Positions 1 through 8,313 of a stretch of DNA of 64,000 nt are shown here, piece by piece (the first letter of the stretch is position 1; the number at the start of each line of letters is the position of its first letter). A program made the translations under genes and the position numbers. The notes under the pieces are model-generated. The model saw only the letters and a program-made list of their open reading frames with translations. It did no database searches and was not told where the DNA came from. This DNA is from Microbacterium sp. SY138 (GTDB taxonomy: Bacteria > Actinomycetota > Actinomycetes > Actinomycetales > Microbacteriaceae), in NCBI RefSeq assembly GCF_039729145.1, contig NZ_CP155793.1:124001-188000 (forward strand). The letters are read 5' to 3'.

Positions 1-18
1 CGGATATGCTCCTGTGCC

Positions 19-396
19 ATGACGGAGCACAAGAACCAGCGGCAGCATCAGCCCGAACTTCACGGAGGGGTGCTGAGCGGCGGTGGCAGCCCGGCGCTGT
101 GGGGTGCGCTGATCGGACTCATCGTGTTCGTCTTCGTCGGTGTCCCGATCAGCGCGGCGGTGCGCTTCGCGACCCATCCGATGTCCCAGCAGCTGTTCGG
201 AGGCCGACTGTCGGAGGCGACCGTCGGCGGCTATACGGCGTTCTGGTGGATCGTCGCGATCATGCTCCTCGCCCTTCCCTTCCTCGTGGGGTGGGGTGTC
301 GCGAAACTCTCGGCGCGAACCCTCACGATCATCGGCGCGATCGCCGTCGCGTTCTTCGTGGTCATCCTGATCCTCGGCCAGCTGTACGTGTTCTGA
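19..396 (+). CDS. Small integral membrane protein of unknown function
   Basis: A 125-residue protein with a polar, His/Gln-rich N-terminus (about residues 1-25) followed by three strongly hydrophobic stretches, near residues 27-47 ([18 protein letters not shown]), 74-95 ([20 protein letters not shown]) and 101-124. It is probably a three-helix inner membrane protein. I recognise no conserved motif and assign no function. The ATG at 19 is the first start in a frame with coherent membrane segments. It lies about 115 bp upstream of purA on the same strand, but a separate -10-like element before purA suggests the two are not strictly one operon. Only 18 bases precede it, so its own promoter is not visible. 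Confidence 0.7.
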   Translation: MTEHKNQRQHQPELHGGVLSGGGSPALWGALIGLIVFVFVGVPISAAVRFATHPMSQQLFGGRLSEATVGGYTAFWWIVAIMLLALPFLVGWGVAKLSARTLTIIGAIAVAFFVVILILGQLYVF

Positions 397-440
397 CCGC
401 CCCCGACGCTCCCCCGAAAGGCGCACCGAAGCCCTCCCGA

Positions 441-511
441 TAGGATGGGACCGCCCGAAGAGGGCCAGCTCATCGGCCGGTGCAAACCCGGCGAAAGCCA
501 GGGGGTTACCC
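441..511 (+). promoter_or_regulatory. purA promoter -10 and short leader
   Basis: TAGGAT at 441-446 fits an actinobacterial -10, placing transcription start near 453 and leaving a leader of about 60 nt. The leader contains GGC-GAAA-GCC at 490-499, a hairpin with a GNRA tetraloop, shortly before the Shine-Dalgarno-like AGGGGG at about 500-505 and the ATG at 512. Whether the leader is regulatory cannot be told from the sequence. Confidence 0.4.
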
Positions 512-1798
512 ATGCCAGGAATCGTTATCGTCGGCGTGCAGTGGGGCGACGAAGGAAAGGGCAAGGCCACCGATCTTCTCGGTGAGCGCACCGACTGGGT
601 GGTGAAGTTCAACGGCGGCAACAACGCCGGGCACACCGTCGTCGTCGGCGATGAGAAGTACGCGCTGCACCTGCTGCCCTCCGGCATCCTGTCTCCGGGC
701 GTGACGCCCGTGATCGGCAACGGCGTCGTGGTCGACCTCGAGGTGCTGTTCTTCGAGCTCGAGGCGCTCGCCGCCCGCGGCATCGATGTCTCGCGCCTCA
801 AGGTCAGCGCCAACGCGCACATCATCACGCAGTACCACCGCACGCTCGACAAGGTCACCGAGCGCTTCCTCGGCAAGCGCATGATCGGCACGACCGGGCG
901 CGGCATCGGCCCGGCGTACGCCGACAAGATCAATCGCGTGGGCATCCGTGTGCAGGACCTGTTCGACGAGAACATCCTGCGCCAGAAGGTCGAGGGCGCC
1001 CTCGACCAGAAGAACCATCTTCTGGTGAAGATCTTCAACCGCCGTGCGATCACCGCAGACGAGGTCGTCGAAGACCTGCTGTCGTACGCCGAGCGACTGC
1101 GGCCCATGGTGGCCGACACCGGCTACCTGATCGCCCAGGCCCTGGACCGCGGCGAGGTCGTCGTGTTCGAGGGCGGCCAGGCGACGATGCTCGACATCGA
1201 CCACGGCACCTACCCGTTCGTGACCTCGTCTTCGGCGACGGCCGGAGGCGCGGCGACGGGTGCGGGCGTCGGGCCTGGTGCGCTCGACCGCATCGTCGGT
1301 ATCGTCAAGGCCTACACGACTCGCGTCGGCTCGGGTCCGTTCCCGACCGAGCTCTTCGACGAGCAGGGCGAGTGGCTGCGCAAGCAGGGCTTCGAGTTCG
1401 GCACCACCACCGGCCGTCCGCGCCGGGTGGGCTGGTACGACGCTCCCATCACGCGCTACGCGACGCGCATCAACGGCATCACCGACCTGGTGCTCACCAA
1501 GCTCGACATCCTCACGGGTCTCGAGCAGATCCCGGTGTGCGTCGCCTACGACGTCGATGGCGAACGCTTCGACGAGGTGCCGGTCAACCAGACCGACTTC
1601 CACCACGCGAAGCCGATCCTGGAGTACTTCCCCGGCTGGAACGAGGACATCTCGGTCGCGCGCACCTTCGAGGACCTGCCGCAGAACGCGCAGGACTATG
1701 TGCTGGCGCTCGAGAAGATGAGCAACACGCGCATCTCGGTGATCGGCGTCGGCCCGGAGCGCGACCAGGTCATCGTCCGCCACGGTCTGCTCGACTGA
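512..1798 (+). CDS. purA: Adenylosuccinate synthetase
   Basis: A 428-residue cytoplasmic enzyme that joins IMP and aspartate with GTP to form adenylosuccinate, the first committed step of AMP synthesis. The N-terminus carries the family's GTP loop (QWGDEGKGK, residues about 9-17), followed by NGGNNAGHT (IMP and Mg binding) and the [10 protein letters not shown] segment near residues 128-137. GTTTGRPRR lies near residue 297 and [12 protein letters not shown] near 326. Length matches the family (about 430). ATG at 512 follows an AGGGGG ribosome site. The downstream lactonase-like gene starts 9 nt after its stop and is probably co-transcribed. No anomaly seen. Confidence 0.97.
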   Translation: MPGIVIVGVQWGDEGKGKATDLLGERTDWVVKFNGGNNAGHTVVVGDEKYALHLLPSGILSPGVTPVIGNGVVVDLEVLFFELEALAARGIDVSRLKVSANAHIITQYHRTLDKVTERFLGKRMIGTTGRGIGPAYADKINRVGIRVQDLFDENILRQKVEGALDQKNHLLVKIFNRRAITADEVVEDLLSYAERLRPMVADTGYLIAQALDRGEVVVFEGGQATMLDIDHGTYPFVTSSSATAGGAATGAGVGPGALDRIVGIVKAYTTRVGSGPFPTELFDEQGEWLRKQGFEFGTTTGRPRRVGWYDAPITRYATRINGITDLVLTKLDILTGLEQIPVCVAYDVDGERFDEVPVNQTDFHHAKPILEYFPGWNEDISVARTFEDLPQNAQDYVLALEKMSNTRISVIGVGPERDQVIVRHGLLD

Positions 1799-1807
1799 CC
1801 CGCGCCC

Positions 1808-2914
1808 GTGACGCGCTTCTGGCTGGGCGGCTACGGTGCCGCGATGGACGGCTCGGCCGACGGCATCGGCCTGCTCGCGGGGGATGAGGGCCGCGAGGCC
1901 TCGACTCTCGCCTACCGCGGTGCCGTGGTCGAGACGCCGTCGCCGTCGTGGCTGGCGCAGCATCCGACCCTCGATGTCGTCTACGCGGCACTCGAGGGCG
2001 ACTCCGCGGTGCAGTCCTTCTCACGCGCAGGGGAGGCCGCCCTTGCGCCGCTGGGTGCGCCCGCGCCGGTCGGCCAGTACGTCTGCCACGTCGCGGTGGC
2101 GCCGAACGGTTCGGCCCTGATCGCCAGCTGCTACGGCGACGGTCGCGTGGTGCGGTTCGACCTGGATGCGGAAGGCCGTATCGTGCCTCCGAAGCCGGAT
2201 GCCGCGGCGGCGCTCCGCGCAGCACTGTTCGGTGACGCCGACCCGGATGCTGCCGCTGCGACTCCGCCCGGCGACGGCGTCGCCGCGATCGACCCGTACG
2301 GGGTGGGCGGCGACCGCGTCTCCCACGCGCACGCTGCCGTCTTCCTGCCCGACGGACGCGTCGCCACGACCGACCTCGGCTTCGACCTCGTGCGGTTCTG
2401 GCGGCAGAGCGGCAGTGGGCTCGTGCTCGACCACGAGGTCGTGCTCCCGCTCGGCACCGGACCGCGGCACATGGTCCTGCACCCCAGCGGACACCTCCAT
2501 GTGGTCACCGAGTACTCCTGTGAGGTCTTCACCCTCGCGCGCGCGGCAGACGGCACCTGGAGTGTCGTGTCGGTGACCCTGACGAGCCCGATCGCCGAGG
2601 TGGGGACGGACTTCCCGGCAGAACTCGCACGTACGCGCGACGGACAGTTCCTCTACACGGCTCTGCGCGGCAGCAACACCATCGCCGCGCTGCGGGTGCG
2701 GGGTGGCGGCGAGTCTCTGGAATCCGTGGCGCTCGCCGATTCCGGTGTCGACTGGCCGCGGCATCATCTGGTCCACGAGGGCAAGATGCTCGTCGCGGGG
2801 CAGCGCTCCGACACGATCACGCTGATCGACCTCGACGAGCGCACGGGCGCGCCCCTCGGTATCCGTCACGAGGCGCAGGTTCCGACCCCGACGCACTTCC
2901 TGCCGGTGCGCTGA
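1808..2914 (+). CDS. Lactonase-family beta-propeller protein (6-phosphogluconolactonase-like)
   Basis: A 368-residue protein with the repeated blade pattern of the lactonase (Pgl/YbhE) seven-bladed propeller family: HPTLDVVYAALEG near residue 52, YVCHVAVAPNGSALIASCYGDGRVV near 92, HAAVFLPDGRVATTDLGFDLVRFW near 176, GPRHMVLHPSGHLHVVTE near 218, and the C-terminal block with TRDGQFLYTALRGSNTI. No signal peptide, so cytoplasmic. Members hydrolyse 6-phosphogluconolactone or related sugar lactones, but many are uncharacterised and the substrate is not certain here. The GTG start at 1808 lies 9 nt after purA. It is convergent with the ketoacyl synthase gene, with only 12 bp between the stops. Confidence 0.8.
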   Translation: MTRFWLGGYGAAMDGSADGIGLLAGDEGREASTLAYRGAVVETPSPSWLAQHPTLDVVYAALEGDSAVQSFSRAGEAALAPLGAPAPVGQYVCHVAVAPNGSALIASCYGDGRVVRFDLDAEGRIVPPKPDAAAALRAALFGDADPDAAAATPPGDGVAAIDPYGVGGDRVSHAHAAVFLPDGRVATTDLGFDLVRFWRQSGSGLVLDHEVVLPLGTGPRHMVLHPSGHLHVVTEYSCEVFTLARAADGTWSVVSVTLTSPIAEVGTDFPAELARTRDGQFLYTALRGSNTIAALRVRGGGESLESVALADSGVDWPRHHLVHEGKMLVAGQRSDTITLIDLDERTGAPLGIRHEAQVPTPTHFLPVR

Positions 2915-2926
2915 CCTCGGCGTGAT

Positions 2927-4171
2927 TCATTCGCTCGCGGTGAGCAGCAGCGCCGCGTTGTGGCCGCCGAAGCCGAACGAGGTCGACAGCACGGTGCGGA
3001 CCGGATGCGGTCGTTCCCTGTCGCGTACGAAGTCCCAGTCGTCGGCACACGGATGCGACAGATTCATCGTCGGGGGCAGCACCTGATCGCGGAGCGTCAT
3101 CGCGATGATGACGGCCTCGACGACGCCGGCCGCACCGAGCAGATGTCCGGTCGTCGACTTGGTCGCGGTGAGGGGAACGGACGATGCTCTCCGGCCGAGC
3201 GCCTGCGTGAGCGCGACCAGCTCGGCCTCATCGCCCAGGACGGTGCCCGTGCCGTGCGTGTTCACGTGGTCGATCTCGGCGGCGTCGACATCGGCGTCCG
3301 CGAGGCAGGCGTTGATCGCCCTCGTCGCCCCCGCGGCGGCAGGGTCGGGCGCGGTGGCGTGATGTGCGTCGCTGGTCGCGCCGAATCCGGCGATCGTCGC
3401 GAGGGGCCGAATGCCGCGCTCCCGTGCGGCATCGGCGGATTCCACCAGTACGGCGGCCGCGCCCTGAGCCATGACGAAGCCCGTGCGGGCGCGGTCGAAG
3501 GGGCGTGAGGCCGACGAGGGGTCGTCGCCGAAGCCCGTCGCGACCGAGCGGAGGTTCGCGTGCGCGGCGAGGTGCAGCGGGTTGAGGCAATCCTCCATCC
3601 CGACGACCAGCACGGTGTCGGCGTAGCCGTGGCGGATCCGTCGAAGGGCTTCCCCGATCGCGACCGCTCCACTCGCGCAGGCCGCGGCGACCGCGTGGGT
3701 CTGACCGAGGAATGCGTACCGTCTGCTGAGCACGCCGGCGATCGCATCCGCCGTTCCGTAGGCGGTGAGCCCTGGCGGCACCCGGCGAGGTCCGTGCTCG
3801 CGCAGTGCATTCGCCGCGTGGACTGTCGCCGCCACGGGCCCGGATCCTGTGGCGACGATCACCTGCGCGACATCCGTCTGCCACGGCTGCCCCTGGACGC
3901 CCGCGTCGGCGAGTGCTTCATCGGCGGCGGTGATCGCCCACAGCTGCATCGGGGTGAGGTGCCGGGCGAGCGATGCCGCCAGATCGACCGGGGTGGTGAA
4001 GCCGTGCACCACTCCGCCGACCTGCACAGGGCCTGAGCCGGAGATCTCCGGAGGGAGGCGGGTGATGCCGCTTCGTCCCGCGCGCACAGACGCCCATGAC
4101 GCCGATACCGTCAGTCCGCTCGGTGTGACCGCGCCGACACCGGTGATGACCACGGATCGCCTGCCGTTCAT
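2927..4171 (-). CDS. Beta-ketoacyl-ACP synthase (KAS I/II family), biotin-locus associated
   Basis: A 414-residue condensing enzyme of the FabF/FabB type. The full Cys-His-His set is visible: Cys in AAACASGAVAIGEAL, His in NTHGTGT, and Lys-His in TKSTTGHLLGAAG; the C-terminal SFGFGGHNAALLL motif is intact, so it should be active. The chosen start is the ATG at 4171 (MNGRRSVVI), which overlaps the stop of the AMP-ligase gene by 4 bp (ATGA), a sign of translational coupling. It lies downstream of the ligase on the minus strand, and that transcript diverges from bioY across a BioQ-like operator. I infer a role in making or elongating an acyl precursor in a biotin-controlled pathway (possibly the pimeloyl moiety). 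No acyl carrier protein gene is adjacent. A role in another lipid or polyketide remains possible. Confidence 0.88.
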   Translation of the reverse strand: MNGRRSVVITGVGAVTPSGLTVSASWASVRAGRSGITRLPPEISGSGPVQVGGVVHGFTTPVDLAASLARHLTPMQLWAITAADEALADAGVQGQPWQTDVAQVIVATGSGPVAATVHAANALREHGPRRVPPGLTAYGTADAIAGVLSRRYAFLGQTHAVAAACASGAVAIGEALRRIRHGYADTVLVVGMEDCLNPLHLAAHANLRSVATGFGDDPSSASRPFDRARTGFVMAQGAAAVLVESADAARERGIRPLATIAGFGATSDAHHATAPDPAAAGATRAINACLADADVDAAEIDHVNTHGTGTVLGDEAELVALTQALGRRASSVPLTATKSTTGHLLGAAGVVEAVIIAMTLRDQVLPPTMNLSHPCADDWDFVRDRERPHPVRTVLSTSFGFGGHNAALLLTASE

Positions 4172-5718
4172 GTTCGCTCCTTCCCGAGCGCCACGAGATC
4201 CGCGACGGCGGCGCGACGGATCTTCCCACCGACGGTCCGCGGAAACTCCGGCAGTGCGTACCAGCGGCGCGGAACGGATGCCGGGGCGAGATGCTGTTTC
4301 GCCCACCGACGCAGCTCCGCGGCGGGTGGGGCGACGCCTTCGGTGACCAGCGCGATACGCGTGCCGAGACGCTCGTCGCTCTCGGTGATCGCGCAACAGG
4401 TGCTGAGGCCCGGCATCCCTTCGAACGCGCGGTCGACCTCGTCGAGCGCGACGGTGTGTCCGCCCGTGGTGACGACGTCGCCTCTTCGGCCGACGAACGT
4501 GAAGTCCCGGCCGAGCAGTCGCCCTTGATCGTGCACGCTCGCCCAGCCGTCAGCGTCCGTCAACGATGTCGTGCTCGTCTTCGGCAGGTAGTCGGTCGAG
4601 CAGGAGGGCGAGCGCACCCAGAGACTGCCGAGCTCGCCGGGAGCCAGGTCGTCGCCGTCATCGCCACGGACGCGGGCCTCGACCTGCGGGTAGAGCCGGA
4701 TGGCTTCGTCGCCGGCGCGATCGTCGCCGATGAAGCCGAGTTCGCCGGTGCCGAAGTAGCCGATGCTCCGGGCATGGGGGAGCGCCTCGGCGACGTCGGC
4801 TCGCGTCGATGCGGAGAGCGCCGCCCCTCCCGTGACGATGAGCTCGATGCCGTCGTACCGTCCCGGATGGCGGAGGGCTGCGTCGACGAGTGTCGTCACC
4901 GCCGCGGGGATCGTGACGAGGCGCGTGATGCGCTCGTCGTGCACGCGGGAGGTGAGCCACAGCTCGTCCAGGCCGTCGGCGACGTGCAGCTGACCACCCG
5001 TGGCGAGTACCTCGAACAGTGTGTACAGGGTCAGGCTGTACGACATCGGGCCGGGCGCGAAAGTCGCGACGCCATCGTGCGCGCCCAAGTGCTCGCGGGA
5101 CACCTCGATGTTCGCCGCGTACTGCGCTCGCGTCTTGAGGAACGCCTTCGGCGCGCCCGTCGTACCGGATGACGTCAGCAGCAGGAACGGGGTGTCGTCG
5201 GCGGGAACCTCCGGCTCCGCGGCATTCGGGGTGGTGGGGGCGAGGTCGGCGAGTCGGAGGACCGGTCCGCGCCATCCGCTCGCTCGAAGTGCCGTTTTGA
5301 GCGCAGGAGCATCCGTGATGAGGGCCGTCGCTCCGGTGGCGGCGATCAGTCGCATCTGTAGAGCGGTCGGCCATCGTTCATCGATGACGGTGAGAATGCG
5401 CGGGCCGGCCTCTACCGCGACGGAGATGCGTGCGATGTCGACGGCGGTGGACAAGCAGATGGCGACGATCGGTGGCAGGGCCGAGGGGAGATGCGGATGA
5501 TCCGTGGTCGCGGCCATCATGAGCTGGCTCTCGAGAGTCGCTGAGATTCGACGGGACTCGGCGTGGAGTTCGCCGTACGTCAGGTGGGCATCGCGGCCGA
5601 CGATCGCCCAGCGGTCGGGGTCGTCGGCCGCGATACGGTGCAGCGTCGGGGTGAGAGACGTGACGACTCCTGGGGTGGGTTTGCGCGGAAAGGGTGGTGT
5701 CCCTATTCTAATGAACAC
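4168..5718 (-). CDS. AMP-dependent acyl ligase (ANL superfamily)
   Basis: A 516-residue adenylate-forming enzyme. The phosphate-binding motif LLLTSSGTTGAPKAF is near residue 160, the A5-type block SIGYFGTGELGF near 290, then YPQVEARVR, and the C-terminal PRTVGGKIRRAAV motif that carries the catalytic Lys. Such enzymes activate a carboxylic acid as acyl-AMP and load it on CoA or a carrier. The stop overlaps the ketoacyl synthase start, giving a two-gene unit divergent from bioY. Start choice is a problem: the only canonical start that keeps the conserved N-terminal LTYGEL region is a GTG at 5718, inside the operator and upstream of the best -10 (TAGAAT, 5710-5705). A Shine-Dalgarno-like AGGAG lies near 5670 but no ATG, GTG or TTG follows it in frame. 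The true N-terminus may therefore be near the VVTSLTPTL segment. Confidence 0.88.
   Translation of the reverse strand: MFIRIGTPPFPRKPTPGVVTSLTPTLHRIAADDPDRWAIVGRDAHLTYGELHAESRRISATLESQLMMAATTDHPHLPSALPPIVAICLSTAVDIARISVAVEAGPRILTVIDERWPTALQMRLIAATGATALITDAPALKTALRASGWRGPVLRLADLAPTTPNAAEPEVPADDTPFLLLTSSGTTGAPKAFLKTRAQYAANIEVSREHLGAHDGVATFAPGPMSYSLTLYTLFEVLATGGQLHVADGLDELWLTSRVHDERITRLVTIPAAVTTLVDAALRHPGRYDGIELIVTGGAALSASTRADVAEALPHARSIGYFGTGELGFIGDDRAGDEAIRLYPQVEARVRGDDGDDLAPGELGSLWVRSPSCSTDYLPKTSTTSLTDADGWASVHDQGRLLGRDFTFVGRRGDVVTTGGHTVALDEVDRAFEGMPGLSTCCAITESDERLGTRIALVTEGVAPPAAELRRWAKQHLAPASVPRRWYALPEFPRTVGGKIRRAAVADLVALGKERT
5681..5709 (+). promoter_or_regulatory. bioY promoter, overlapping the divergent ligase -10
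   Basis: TTGCGC (5681-5686), a 17-bp spacer and TATTCT (5704-5709) form the bioY promoter. The same hexamer pair and spacing recurs at the MFS gene promoter (32778-32750, minus strand). On the opposite strand TAGAAT (5710-5705) is a good -10 for the ligase gene, so the two -10 elements overlap in a symmetric bidirectional promoter. Confidence 0.55.
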
Positions 5719-5739
5719 CGTTCAGGTGAACGGTGTTCA
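5712..5739. promoter_or_regulatory. Doubled BioQ-like operator
   Basis: Two 13-bp boxes, TGAACACCGTTCA (5712-5724) and TGAACGGTGTTCA (5727-5739), are exact reverse complements of each other across a GG centre. Each box has the form TGAAC-N3-GTTCA. The known BioQ (TetR-family biotin repressor) consensus in Corynebacteriales is TGAAC-N3-GTTAC. The site covers the predicted bioY transcription start and ends at the bioY ribosome site AGGAGG (5739-5744). Assignment to BioQ is inference; the repressor gene is not in this window. Confidence 0.75.
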
Positions 5740-5748
5740 GGAGGATTC

Positions 5749-6333
5749 ATGACCACGTCCCGCGCCACCGACACGAGCGCCTCGCTCGGCCGCATCGCGG
5801 TCTTCGCCGCACTGATCGTCGTGCTCGGCACGGTGATCGTGCCCCTTCCGAGCGGTGTGCCGATCACGGCGCAGACCCTGGGGGTCATGCTCGCCGGACT
5901 CGTGCTGGGGCCGCGTCTCGCGCCACTCGCCGTGGTCCTGGTGCTCGCGCTCGCCGCGGTCGGACTTCCGGTTCTCGCGGGTGGTCGTGGCGGCCTCGGC
6001 GTGTTCGTCGGACCGAGTGCCGGGTACCTCGTCGGCTGGATCGCCGGAGTCGTGGTGATCGGGCTCCTCATGCGCACGGGACGCTTCACGTGGTGGCGTT
6101 CCGCGACTGCCGCGTTCGTCGGCGGGGTGCTCGTCGTCTACGCATTCGGCATCCCTGTGCAGGCGCTCGTGACCGGCGTGCCGCTCGGACCCACCGCGCT
6201 GTCGAGTCTCGCCTTCCTGCCGGGAGACCTGATCAAGGTGGTGGCCGCGACGCTGGTTGCGGTCGCGCTCCGGCGGGCCTACCCGCGTGCGTTCACCGAC
6301 GGCCGGCGGGTGCGGACGGTTTCTGCGGTCTAG
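5749..6333 (+). CDS. bioY: Biotin transporter S-component BioY
   Basis: A 194-residue membrane protein, the substrate-binding unit of an ECF-type biotin importer. The family pattern is clear: an N-terminal helix, GTVIVPLPSGVPITAQTLGVMLAGLVLGPR (residues about 27-56) with the PxxxVPITxQT signature, a GGRGGLGVFVGPSAGYLVGW segment near residues 83-102 and a final PGDLIKVVAATLVAVALRR. Length is typical (about 190). ATG at 5749 is preceded by AGGAGG 4 nt upstream. BioM/BioN energising subunits are not adjacent, so it either uses a shared ECF module or works alone, as some BioY proteins do. It is controlled by the doubled operator just upstream. The Rhs fragment begins 19 bp after its stop. Confidence 0.95.
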   Translation: MTTSRATDTSASLGRIAVFAALIVVLGTVIVPLPSGVPITAQTLGVMLAGLVLGPRLAPLAVVLVLALAAVGLPVLAGGRGGLGVFVGPSAGYLVGWIAGVVVIGLLMRTGRFTWWRSATAAFVGGVLVVYAFGIPVQALVTGVPLGPTALSSLAFLPGDLIKVVAATLVAVALRRAYPRAFTDGRRVRTVSAV

Positions 6334-6351
6334 GAATCCGCGCAAGCTCGA

Positions 6352-8313
6352 GTGACGAACGGTGGATACGCCACCGTCACGAGCGGGGTGTCGGTCGCGG
6401 GTTCGCCGAATGACTCGACCATCACGACGGTCACCGACCTGCTCGGACGCACCGTGAGTTACACGGATGTGTGGGGCACGGTGACTACGCCCACATACGA
6501 CCCGGCTTCCGGGCGTGTGATGCAGATCTCGACGACTCCGGCCGGTGGTGCAGCGTCGGTGACGGCGTACACGTATGACGCCGACGGCAAGGTGAAGACG
6601 GTTACCGTCGACGGGCAGCAGCTCGCGTCGGTGACGTATGACGCGTTGCAGCGGCTGCAGCAGATCACGTATCCGGACGGTTCGGCGCTGAACAGTGTGG
6701 GTCGGGATGTGGCGGAGCGCGTGATCGGTCAGGAGTGGCTGGTCGGCGGGCAGGTCGTGTCGGATGCTGTGGTGCGGTCGCAGTCGGGGCGTGTGGTGAA
6801 GCAGCAGTCGTCGATGGGGTCGACGTCGTATTCGTCGACGTACGGGTATGACACGGCTGGGCGTTTGGTGTCGGCGACCATTCCGGGGCATGAGTTCACG
6901 TATGGGTTCGGGTCGTCGGGTGGGTGTGGTCCGAATGCGGCGGCGGGGATGTCGGGGAACCGGACGGGTCTGACGGATGTGTGGACGGCGCCGGGCCAGG
7001 CGGCCGTGACCACGACGACGACGTCCTGTTACGACTGGGCGGATCGGTTGTTGTCGTCGTCGGTGACGGGGGCGGTCCCGGGTGCGACGACGGTGATGGA
7101 TGGTCTGGCGGCGTCGGAGATTGTGTACGACGTGCGGGGGAACACGGTTCGTCTGGGCGATATGCAGTTCTCCTACGACGCGGCCAACCGGCACATCGGG
7201 ACGACGTATGACGATGGCACGACGGTGCGGATTATGCGCGACGCGTCCGGACGCATCGCCACACGCACCATTGACCCGACTGGTGATGCCCCCGCGGTGA
7301 CGACGAGCTACTTGTTTGCGGCGGGTGGTGATGCGGCGTGGGGTCAGAAGTCCGGTGCGGAGTTGACCCGGAGTGTCGGGTTGCCGGGCGGGGTGTCGTG
7401 GACGAACCAGGCCGGGGTGGTGACGTGGTCGTTCCCCGGGTTGGGTGGACACGGTCTCGTGACCCGCACCGGGGTGACGACGAGTGCGTTGTTGTTGTGG
7501 GATCCGTTTGGTCAGCCGGTGGACCCGGTGACGTTCGCGATCGGCACCACTGCGTCGGATGACTCCGGGCAGGTGGCGGGGAACACGCTGTGGCATCAGG
7601 GGGCGTTGAAGCCCGCGGAATCGGCAGGGTCGGCTCTGGTGGTGGAGATGGGCGTGCGGTTGTATGTCCCCGCCCTCGGGAGGTTCCTGCAAGTCGACCC
7701 CATCGAAGGCGGTGGAGCGAACGACTACTCCTGGCCTACGGATCCCATCAACGGACACGACCTCACCGGCAAGAAATGGTCCATCGCTCCACTAGTCGAC
7801 GGTGGCTCGACAGCCGCGAAACGGTCAGGGACCAAGCCTCTAACGTGGCTAGGAGGAGGCGGATTGCCGTTTAGTAAGTCACGCCCCAAGGCAAGTGGCA
7901 CGCCCACGCTCATCTCGCAGCTCGCCGCGCTGCCCGCCGCACCGTCACAGCCAACCCGCACCGGGCCCAAGCAGCAACCTCTCTGGCAATGGATGCCCGA
8001 AAACGGTGGAACTGCAGACCTCACTGTCTCAGCCTGCGCCGGTGCCTGTCTCAACCTCTCAATTGGTCACGACGGTACGGGCCGAGTCGGACTTGGTTTC
8101 GGCCTGAAGGCGGGAGTATCGGTCTCAGCGGGAGCATCGACTGAGTCTGAAGGGGGGCTCTATTTGGGAGGAAGCTGCACTGCGGTCATGGGACCGGTGG
8201 GTGGCTACATCTCAGGCGGAATCCAAGAGAACGGGCCACTAGGATATGGGGGTGGCGGCGTCTCGGTGGGCGCAGCTCTCGGATGCAGCGCAGACGTCGG
8301 ATGGGGATGGTGA
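6352..8313 (+). CDS. Rhs-repeat protein lacking its N-terminal region, with a glycine-rich C-terminal domain
   Basis: A 653-residue ORF with YD/Rhs repeats (for example YDADGKVKTV, YDALQRLQQITYP, YGYDTAGRLVSATI, FSYDAANRHIGTTYDDGT) and the Rhs core terminator GVRLYVPALGRFLQVDPIEGG followed by NDYSWPTDPINGHDLTGK near residues 445-475. Normal Rhs/wall-associated proteins exceed 1,000 residues and have a secretion N-terminus; here the frame opens abruptly 19 bp after bioY at a GTG with no clear ribosome site, so this looks truncated or a displaced C-terminal cassette. After the core, about 180 residues form a variable tip: a proline-rich linker, then a glycine/serine-rich hydrophobic segment with four Cys (CAGAC, SCTAV, LGCSAD), unlike nuclease or deaminase tips I know. 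Base composition is less GC-biased than its neighbours, with many TTG and TCG codons, which suggests transfer. Confidence 0.8.
   Translation: MTNGGYATVTSGVSVAGSPNDSTITTVTDLLGRTVSYTDVWGTVTTPTYDPASGRVMQISTTPAGGAASVTAYTYDADGKVKTVTVDGQQLASVTYDALQRLQQITYPDGSALNSVGRDVAERVIGQEWLVGGQVVSDAVVRSQSGRVVKQQSSMGSTSYSSTYGYDTAGRLVSATIPGHEFTYGFGSSGGCGPNAAAGMSGNRTGLTDVWTAPGQAAVTTTTTSCYDWADRLLSSSVTGAVPGATTVMDGLAASEIVYDVRGNTVRLGDMQFSYDAANRHIGTTYDDGTTVRIMRDASGRIATRTIDPTGDAPAVTTSYLFAAGGDAAWGQKSGAELTRSVGLPGGVSWTNQAGVVTWSFPGLGGHGLVTRTGVTTSALLLWDPFGQPVDPVTFAIGTTASDDSGQVAGNTLWHQGALKPAESAGSALVVEMGVRLYVPALGRFLQVDPIEGGGANDYSWPTDPINGHDLTGKKWSIAPLVDGGSTAAKRSGTKPLTWLGGGGLPFSKSRPKASGTPTLISQLAALPAAPSQPTRTGPKQQPLWQWMPENGGTADLTVSACAGACLNLSIGHDGTGRVGLGFGLKAGVSVSAGASTESEGGLYLGGSCTAVMGPVGGYISGGIQENGPLGYGGGGVSVGAALGCSADVGWGW

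Noticed and set aside
453..511. GEMM (c-di-GMP) or cobalamin-type riboswitch before purA
   Set aside because: A short GCAAACC-like run and a GAAA tetraloop resemble parts of such aptamers, but the remaining conserved blocks are missing.
506..1963. Long minus-strand frame opposite purA
   Set aside because: High-GC shadow frame; rich in Arg/Asp/Val with no domain, while the plus strand encodes a complete PurA.
5737..7758. 673-residue minus-strand frame across bioY and the Rhs gene
   Set aside because: Arg/His/Pro-rich low-complexity translation that runs antisense through two real genes and the biotin operator; a shadow frame.
6352..8313. Integrated prophage or insertion sequence
   Set aside because: No transposase, integrase, direct-repeat ends or phage structural genes; Rhs repeats and tip explain the foreign composition.
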